DNA of 64,000 bases from Pseudomonas chlororaphis (GTDB taxonomy: Bacteria; Pseudomonadota; Gammaproteobacteria; Pseudomonadales; Pseudomonadaceae), in NCBI RefSeq assembly GCF_001921865.1, contig NZ_MSCT01000013.1, forward strand, positions 1 to 64,000. The letters are read 5' to 3'. The translations under genes and the position numbers were made by a program. Below are positions 18,201 through 27,200 of this stretch, piece after piece. Numbering within the stretch: the stretch's first letter is position 1; the number at the start of each line of letters is the position of its first letter. Under the pieces are notes generated by a model. The model was not told the origin of the DNA, did no database searches, and saw only the letters and a list, made by a program, of their open reading frames with translations.

Positions 18201-21200
18201 GCCGGCCAGCCCGTTGATGATCGTGTCCTGGCCATCGCCCCGGTTGAACAGGTACGTGTCGTTGCCCCCGCCGCCGTACAGCAGGTCGCTGCCGCGCCCG
18301 CCGCTCAGGGTGTCGTCGCCCATCCCGGCATTGAGCAGGTCGTCGCCGGCCAGGCCGTACATCACGTTATCGCCAGCATCGCCGTGCAATTCGTTGTCCA
18401 GCCCGTTGCCGGTCAGTTGCAAGCCCGAGCCCATCGACACCAGGGCTTCGACGTTCGCCGCCAGTTGCAGCACGCTCAAGCCGGTCTGGAGCGTGTCGTA
18501 GCCGCCGTCCGCCGCCTCGATCACCGCGTCCGGGCCGTTGACCACGTAGGTGTCGTTACCGCCAAGCCCCACCAGGCGGCTGCCTTGGCCGTTGCCGGTC
18601 AAGCGGTTGCCCTCTTCGGTGCCGGTCAGGGTCAGCGTCGCGCTGCCGGTCAGGTGGCCGTTCTCGATATTGGCGAACTTGCGCAGATCGAGGTCCACGG
18701 GCGCCTGGATCGTATCGCTGCCTTCGCCGGCGTTCTCCACCACTTCACTGCTCAGGTCGGCATCGTCCCAGATGTAGGTGTCGTCGCCGACGCCGCCGAA
18801 TAACCGGTCACGCCCGGCGCCGCCCGCCAGCGTGTCGTTGCCCTCGTCGCCGTAGAGCAGGTCGTCGCCGTCGCCGCCATACAACTCATCGTTACGGGTA
18901 TGGCCGTGCAGCACGTCGTTGCCGCTGCCGCCGAACAGCCGGTCGTCCGAGTTATAGCCGCCGGAGATCGTGTCATTGCCGCCACGGCCATAGACCGTCC
19001 CGCCACTGAACGGCGCCATGAGCTGATCGGAGCCCATGGTGCCGACCACCGGTTTGTCTTTGTCCAGCCAGCCATTGAACCAGGCGGGCGAATCGAAGAA
19101 GCGGTCGAAGAAGGTGCCGTTGGCGCCCATGACATCCGCCAGCACCAGGTAGCTGGTGTAGACCGAACCGTCCGCACGGGTGGTTTCAAAGGTCAGCAGC
19201 ATGTCGCTGGCCAACTCGTTGTCGCCCGACACCGGCACCCAGGCGTCGAGGGAGTATTGACCGTTCTTGACCCGGCTCGGGTCCAGCCGCCCCAGCTGCC
19301 AGCCATGGCGGTTGCTGGCGTCGTTGGTGGCGAGCGACAGCGTTTGGTTACTGTTGCTCGACCCGGCGAACATCGTCACCCGGTCCCCGCGGTCCATCTG
19401 CACCACGGCAAAACCCAGGGTGTTGCGATCGATCACATAGGTGTCCGCGCCTTCGCGCCCCCGCACGTACTGGTTGCCACTCACCGTGAAGGTTTCCGAG
19501 TTGGCCGTGCCCATGACCACGTTCGCCTCGGCCAGCGGCCCCGCGAGATTGCGCAGGCTGTCGGCCAGCAGGTCGACGTTGATCGGCCGGGTGACCGGTG
19601 GCGTGCTGCCGGCGTTACTGATCAGGGTGCGGACCGATACCGTGACGTCGTCGAAGACGATGGAGTCGACTTGCAGCTCGCCGTTCGCGCCTTTCTCGAC
19701 AATGATGTCGGCGGCGGACGAGCTGGTACCGCCCCCCGAGATAACCAGTGCGCCATCGCTCCCGACCTGTACCGTGACCTCCTTGCTCAGGTACCCCTCC
19801 ATCCGCAGGCGGTCGGTGCCCTTGGCTCCGGCGCCGGCCGTGCCGACCAGCGCCATGACGGTCATGCCGCCATCGCCCTTGCGATACAGGTAGGTATCGT
19901 TGCCGTCGCCGCCGTTCAGGTAGTCGCGCAAGGCCACGCCATCGCCGGGCGGCGTGACACGGTAGGTGGGGTCGAACGAACGGTTGGCGTTGTACACCGT
20001 TGACGACCAGCGATCCGTATAGACCGTGGTCGAGTTGTCGCGCTGGCGCTTGCCGGTGGTCAGCCACGTGCGCTCCAGGTAGGCACCGCCGCCCCACAAG
20101 GTGTCGTCGCCGCCATTGCCCAGTAGCACATCCGCCTGGGCAATGACATCCCGATAAGACGTGGCATCGAGCAACTCGGAGGAAGGCGACTCGCCAAAAT
20201 AGACCTGGCTGGCCGACAGATCGCGGCCCGCCGACGTGTAGTTGTACAGCCACGAAGGGCTGTTGGGCGCAGGCGTCTTGATATTGCCCAGGCGGAAACT
20301 GACCCGCCCCTCAAGGGCCTCGGCGGCTTCCCCGCCCATGACCATCGACGATTTGCGGCTGGTGCTCAGGCCGAATGCCTGGTCCAGGTAGTAATTCTGC
20401 GTCGGGGCTGCGACGAAGATGCTCTGCCTGTCCGGGTCGATCCGGACCATGCGGCCCTGGCTCGCCACCAGCTCGTAGAGGTCCATGACCCGGGCCTTGC
20501 CCTGATCGTCCAGGATCGAGGTGAACGAGATGTTCCTGACGTTGTTGTGCTCGACGCCGTCGGCGAAGAAACCCACAATATCGACGGTCATCTTGCCGTC
20601 TCGCGACTGCACGCGCAGGGTGTCGAACGACAGCAGGCTCTGGTCGTTCAGCGGCTTGAAGCCGAAACGCAACGGATCCTTGGTTTTTTCCAGGTAGCGC
20701 TGCAACTCGGTCGCCGCCTCGCGCGACACGTCGGCGTTGATGCCGGCCACATAACTCTGCAACGGATTGGCGACCCGATAGAACAGCAGGTTCTCGGCGG
20801 TATTGCCCGAGACCACCAGGGTGTCTTCGCCATCGTCCTGGTAGGAGCCGCGAATCACCATGGCGCCATTGCTGGCCAGGTATTTGTCGTTGCCCGCCCC
20901 GCCATCGAGCACCGCGCCCGAGCCGCCAGCGGCCAGGTCGTCGTTGCCTTCGCGCCCGACCACATACCAGTAGGCGGCCTCCGTCGGCAGAATGGGCCCG
21001 CCATACAGATGATCGTCGGCCACGGTTCCGGCGTAGGCGCTGAGCTTGCTCTTGTCGCCTGCCAGGCCGCTGTCGTACACCGCGACCCAGCCGAAATCCA
21101 CCGGCACGTAGCCGTCGTTGGTGGGTTCGTAGTCCCGCAGCTTCTTGCGCACCCCGTTGGCAAACACCACCGTGGTGTCGTCGGAGAAGTCCTTGAGGGT

Positions 21201-24200
21201 CACGGAGTTGTTGCCCCAGGAAATCTTCCCGCGGATTTCATGGAACAGCTCGAACTTGACGGCCTCCGGGTTCAGGTCGGTGAACACGATCGTGTCCATC
21301 GCCGACAGCGCCCACACAGTGTCGTTGCCCGAACCGCTGCCGAACCTGAGGGTATCGGTCCCGGACCGCGCGATGATCACATCGTCGCCCGCGCCGCCCT
21401 CGTAGATATTCACGCCGTCGCCGCCGATCAGGGTGTCGTTGCCCGAGCCGCCGTAGAGTTCGTCGTTGAAGTCGCCGCCGTAGAGCAAATCGTCGCCGTC
21501 GTCGCCGTACAGCAGGTTATTGCCGGCGCCGCCGGTCAGGGTGTCATTGCCCGCCCCGCCGTAGAGCTTGTCCGCCCCCGCGCCGCCTGCCAGCACGTCG
21601 TCGCCGGCATCGCCGTACATCTCGTCATTGCCGCTGCCGCCCAGCAGGGTATCGACGCCCGCGCCGCCGCTCAGCCGATCGTCATCGGCACCGCCATCGA
21701 GCAGGTCATCGCCCGCGCCGCCGTCCAGGACATCCTTGCCGCCATTGCCTTGCAACGTATCGGCGCCGCCACCGCCGTAGAGCGTGTCGCCCCCGGCGCC
21801 GCCGATCAGGGTGTCGTTACCCGCCTGGGTGCCCGCCAGGTCGTCGCCATAGACAATGGCGGCGGTACCGTCGAGGGTAATCACGTCATTGCCGGCGCCG
21901 CCGATCAAGGTATCGACGCTGGTCGAGCCGCTGGCGAGCATCTGGATGCGGTCGTCTCCGGCCCCGCTGTCGATCCGGTTGCCGCCGGCCAGGACAAACA
22001 GGGTGTCGGCGCCGTCGCCGGTATCGATGGTCAAGCCGTTCGCCTTGCGGGCGAACACGATGTCGTCGCCGCCCAGGGTATTGAAGGCGCTGGCGCCGAC
22101 GCGCTCTTGCACGACGATGTCGGCGCCCTGGGTCAGGGTCTTGCCATTGAGCAGCAACGTCGGGCGTGCGCCCCCCTGGAACTGGAAGTTGCCGGGGACC
22201 AGGTCGATATCGCCGGCCGCCAGGCGATCGACGCTGAACGTGAATGGCAAGGCCAATACCACCTGGGTGCCGTCGCTGTTGACCAGGCTGACGCGCGCGG
22301 AAAAGGCATTGACGTCGTTGGCCGCAAACGCCGCCCTCACGCTCAACTGCAAGCTCGCGGCGTTGAGGAACTCCACGCTGTCCTGGTTTTCCAGGTCGGC
22401 GATCACCGAGGTCTTGAACCCCGCGGCGAACACGAACCGATCCACCCCCGTGCCGCCGTAGAGCAGGCCGCCGCGGGTGATCAGGGTGTCGTTGCCCGCG
22501 CCGCCCCACAAGGAACCGGAGCCGGTGAGCGTGTCGTCGCCGTCGCCCCCTTCGAGGGTGCCGCTGCCGGTCAAGGTGTCCTTGCCGGCGCCGCCGCGCA
22601 GGATAGAGGCAGGGCCGGCAATCCGTACGCCGCCCACTGCATTGTTGGCCAGCAGCACCGCTTCGGCACCCTGGTCGGGAGCGCCTTGCAGAATGTCGTC
22701 GCCGTCGCCGCCTTCGAGGGTGTCGCCGCCGGAGAGGTCGATCAGCACGTCGTCGCCCCTGCCCCCTTCCAGGATGTCGCCGCCCGCGCCGCCTTCCAGG
22801 CGATCGTCGCCGTCGCCGCCGAGCAGTTTGTCCTGGCCGGCGCCGCCATACAAAAAGTCGTTGCCGGTGCCGCCGTCGAGCTCGTCGTCGCCGCCGTTGC
22901 CCGTGAGCACGTCGTCGCCGCTGCCGCCGAGCATCCACTCATTGGAGTCATCGCCGACCACTTCGTCGTTGCCGCCACCGGCATTGAACAGGCGACGGCT
23001 GCCCGTCAGCGCCTGGGTCCATTTCTCCGACAAGCCGACCGGGGCGTTCACCAGCGAGCGGCCCACCAGCATCAAGTCATCGCCCTCGGTGCCTTGCGGC
23101 CCCCAGGTCACGCCCTGGACCTCGAACCAGTACGCCAACTGTTCCAGGGTGTAGGACTGGCCGTCGACCACATACAGGTTCAGCAGGCTGCCGTTGGGCT
23201 GGCGCTCCTGAATCAGCGTCGGGTTATAGCTCATGCGGTCGCCGTTGTGGTACGACACCACGCCGCCGCTGACCGCCCCGTTGAAATAGACCCCGCTCTC
23301 GGTGACGGTGAGGCCGTCGCGGGAATAGGGTTTCTTGCGGCCCACCACCGGAATAGGTGAGACGTAGATGACGTTCTTGGTGGTGACGCCACCGGACACC
23401 GGATTGACCTTGACCTCGCCGCTGGCCGACATCCAGTTCAACTGTGCATCGCTCAAAGTCTGGGCGACCCCGAGCAGGACCACGGTGCGTGTCCCGCCCT
23501 GGACCTGATAGCTCAGGTGCAGGCCGTCGGCTTGCAGCCCCTGGGCGACAGTGCTGGCGCTCAGCCGCTGGGTGCTGCGCAGCACCAGCGAATCGCCGCT
23601 GGCGGCGTTGAAATCGACAATCGTGACAACCCCCGGGCCATCGTCCTCGATCAGGAAAATATCGGCCTCGGAACCGCCGCTCAAGCGATCGCCCGTGCCG
23701 CCCATCAACAAGTCCTTGCCGGCGCCGCCTTCGAGGATATCGCTGCCCTGCCCGCCCTCCAGCCGATCCTTGCCGTCGCCGCCTTTCAACGTGTCGTTGC
23801 CCCGACCGCCCACCAGGGTTTCATCCTTGTCCGAGCCCAGCAGCGTATCGTGGCCGTCGGTGCCCACCACCCGGTCCACGCCGGGCATGACCGTCAATAC
23901 GCGCCCGTTCACCAGGCTGGTGGTTGCCCCCGACAGATCGATACGCACCGCCGTACCGACAGCGGCGGCGTTCAACTCGGAGGGCCCGGAGACAGGATCG
24001 ATCCGCCAATTGCCGGCATATTCGTCGGTCAACACATAGCGCGTGACGCCATCCTCGGCGATACCGGCCACTTGCAGACTGGCCCGCACGCCGATCAGCC
24101 CCGCGCCGCCAGCGGCCTTGTCTTCCACCACCAATTGCCAGTTACCGTAGGTGTCCTCACCGCGGAACTGCACGCTCATCAGGTCGACATCCAACAGGGT

Positions 24201-27200
24201 CGCCCCTGAAGGGTTGGCGCCATGGCTGGCCAGGGCCGGCCGGTCCAGCAGCACGCTGCGGGTGCCGGAGGGGGAAATCAGCGTGACCACCAGATCGCTC
24301 CAGCGCGTGTGGTCCAGGCTCAGGCGCAACAGCACCTGCTCGGCGCCCACATGCTTGTCGACGAACAGCGACAGGGTCCGCTGGCCCATGTCCGGCAGCG
24401 CCTGGGCTTGCGCCGCCACCGCGTTGGTGTACTCGGCGATAACGGCGCCCGGCGTCCAGGTCTCCGCCATGCGCACAGCCGCGGCCGCATCCACCATGCC
24501 AAAACCGAAGTCGTCGCTGAAGTGCATGCCGACGCCGTTCCAGCCGGTGTTGCGATTGTTTGACCAGGTGGTGCCCGAGGCCGTGCCGGCGCCCATGTCC
24601 TTGCGCGCGGTCAGCGCCAGGATCGTCTGCACATCGCGATAAGTCAGCCTGGCGTTGGCTTGCAACATCAGCGCGACAACCCCCGAGACAATGGGTGCGG
24701 CAAATGAAGTGCCCTGGGTCTCGACACTGGTGTTGCCGATCTTGTTACCGTCCGCGGTTTCGACCTGCACGCTGGAGGTGACGATATTCGAGGCCGGGGC
24801 CGAGACCAGGATATTCGCCCCCCGGTTGCTGAAGGGCTGGCTCGGCTGGGTGCTGCCGCCCACATTGCCAATCAGGTTCACCCCACCGACGGTGATGGTG
24901 TACTCGTTGGTGGTCAACGTACTGAGGGCCGCATCGAAGCCCCGCGCGCGATCGTTGCCGGCGGCGTACACCATGACCGTGCCCAGGCCCCGGCGTCCCT
25001 TGGTGGCGGCAATCTGTTGCGCGCTGGCTTCCGCCTGGGTTTGCAGCATGATGGCCGGATCGCCGGCCGCCAGGCCGGCGAACCAGCCGAACTGATCGGG
25101 GTTGCTTTGGGTCCAGCTATTGTTGACCACGTCGTAGTACGACATCGACATCAGGTCTTCACGAAAGCGCGCCACCGTCGCGGCCGGGTTGGAGAACGGA
25201 ATGAAGCCCTTGGCATCCAGGGTCACGTCATAGGCGACGCCCACCCCGCCGATACCGTTGCGAGCGGCGCCGATCACCCCCGCCACCTGGGTGGCATGGG
25301 TGGCGTGCACCCGTGTGTCGTCAAAAATGCTGCTCTTGTTGGCGACCAGGTCGGGATGGTTGAGGTCGGCTACCTGGCGGTCCGCGGCGAACTCACCGCT
25401 GGGCTCCATCACCAGCACCCTGACACCCTTGCCGGTGTAACCCCGCTCCCAGGCGGCGCTCGCGCCGATCGCGCCCAGGTACCACTGCTTGACGTAATCC
25501 GGATCGCTCGGCGTGTTGCCCGGCACCAGCAGCACCCGGGCCTTCATCTCTGCCTGCAGCGTGATATCCCCCGCGTTCATGATCACCGGCGCGCTGTTGC
25601 CTTGGGCATCGTTGATCCGGTAACTGAACTCGATCGGACCGTTGTAGCCGGCCGTGGGAGTAAAGGTCACGTTCTGGCGGTCCTGGCTGAGCCAGACCGT
25701 CCCGCCCACGGCATCGCCCACCCAGTTGATCGTCAGCTGCGCCGCGTCCAGATGCTGGAAGTCCAGGTCGTTGGCCAACAGGCTCGCCACCGCGATCGTC
25801 ACCGCAGCGCCGCCGACCACCGCAATCCGGTCGTCCACCGGCAACGGCGCGTCCAGCCCCAGCGGCAGGCCGGTGCGCGTCGTGCTGGAGGTGAAAGCAA
25901 AATTCTCGACATTGGACAACAGCATCGTGCCGTCGCGGTCGGCCACCAGGTCGGTGATCTGGTAGGCACCGCTGGCGGTACGGACGAAACGGTATTGCGC
26001 GAGACTCCCCGACAACTGGATCAGGTCAATGCCGGCGCCGCCGTCGATCACGTCGTTGCCGCCAGAGGCGACGATGACGTCGTTGCCGGCCCCGGCGTCA
26101 ATCAGGTCATCGCCCGCCCCGCCGTCGAGCACGTCATTGCCTGCCTCGCCGTACAACTGGTCGTTGCCGCGACCGCCGCGAATCAGGTCGTCGCCCGCGC
26201 CGCCATAGACCACGTCGTTGCCGTCCTGGCCGGACAAGGCGTCGTCGGCGCTGCCGCCGCGTATGTAGTCGTCGCCGGCGGCGCCTTCGATAAAGTAGTT
26301 GTCCGCGCCGCCGCCGATCAACACATCCGCGCCGTAGCCGCCATAGACCACCTCGACGTTGGCCTGGGACAGGTTCAGCGCCACGCCCTTGTCGTCGGCA
26401 ATCAGCACCGTGTCGATCCCGGCCCCGCCATCGATGTCGGCCTGCCGGTCCCAGTGGTCGATCACCAGCAGATCGCTGCCGGCGCCGCCCTGGAACCGGT
26501 CGGCGCCCTGGCCGCCGATCAGCCAGTCGTTGCCTGTGGTGCCGATCAATGTGTCATTGCCGACATGGCCGATGGCCTGGGTCGCGCCGCTGCCGTTGAG
26601 GTCCAGGCGCACGCCCTGCGCGCTCTTGGCCACCAGCGCCGCTTGCCCGCCCAGTACCGCCTTGTCGACACCCAAGGCATACGCCGTGGTCTGGGGTTTG
26701 CCCGACGGCGCCTGGGGCTTGAGGTCGATGTCCCAGAGGGTCCGCGTGGTGCCGTTGGTATACGTGGCGACGACGCCTTTGACATTCGTTTGCCCGGCCA
26801 CCGAGCCGGAGAGCGCAGCGAGGCTGATGGACTGGATACCGAGGTCGGCCAGGCTGGAAAGCTCGCCCGCGCTGGCGTAGGCATCCTGGTTGCGATCCGT
26901 CCATAGGCGCAGCGCGGACCACTGTCGGTCCGTGGCATCCAGCTTGCCATCGCCATTGCTGTCTAGGGACGCCAGGGTCGGACGGACGCCGTTGCTTGAG
27001 GCGGTCAGGGTGAACAGTTCGCTGCCGTTGGCGATCCGACCGTCGCCGTTGCGGTCCAGGACCAGCAGCGGGTCGGTGGGCGAGGTCCAGGGCAAGCGCT
27101 CGGCGCTGCCGTCGGCATCGAGGTCGAAATCAATCTGCCCGACGCCGAGGCGCACGCCGTCGCCACCGCCGTCCAGCACGACGGGGTCGGTGTACGCCAC

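Noticed and set aside
15234-18803. 1189-codon plus-strand open frame opposite the RTX gene (also 20547-23360, 937 codons)
   Set aside because: Antisense of GC-rich RTX repeats gives long open frames by codon bias; the translations are low-complexity Ala/Val/Gln/Asp repeats with no family features, and the minus-strand protein has clear domains.
16000-26600. Possible CRISPR-like or minisatellite DNA repeat
   Set aside because: The periodicity is 27 bp and in frame, explained by RTX nonapeptides in protein, not by DNA-level repeats with spacers.
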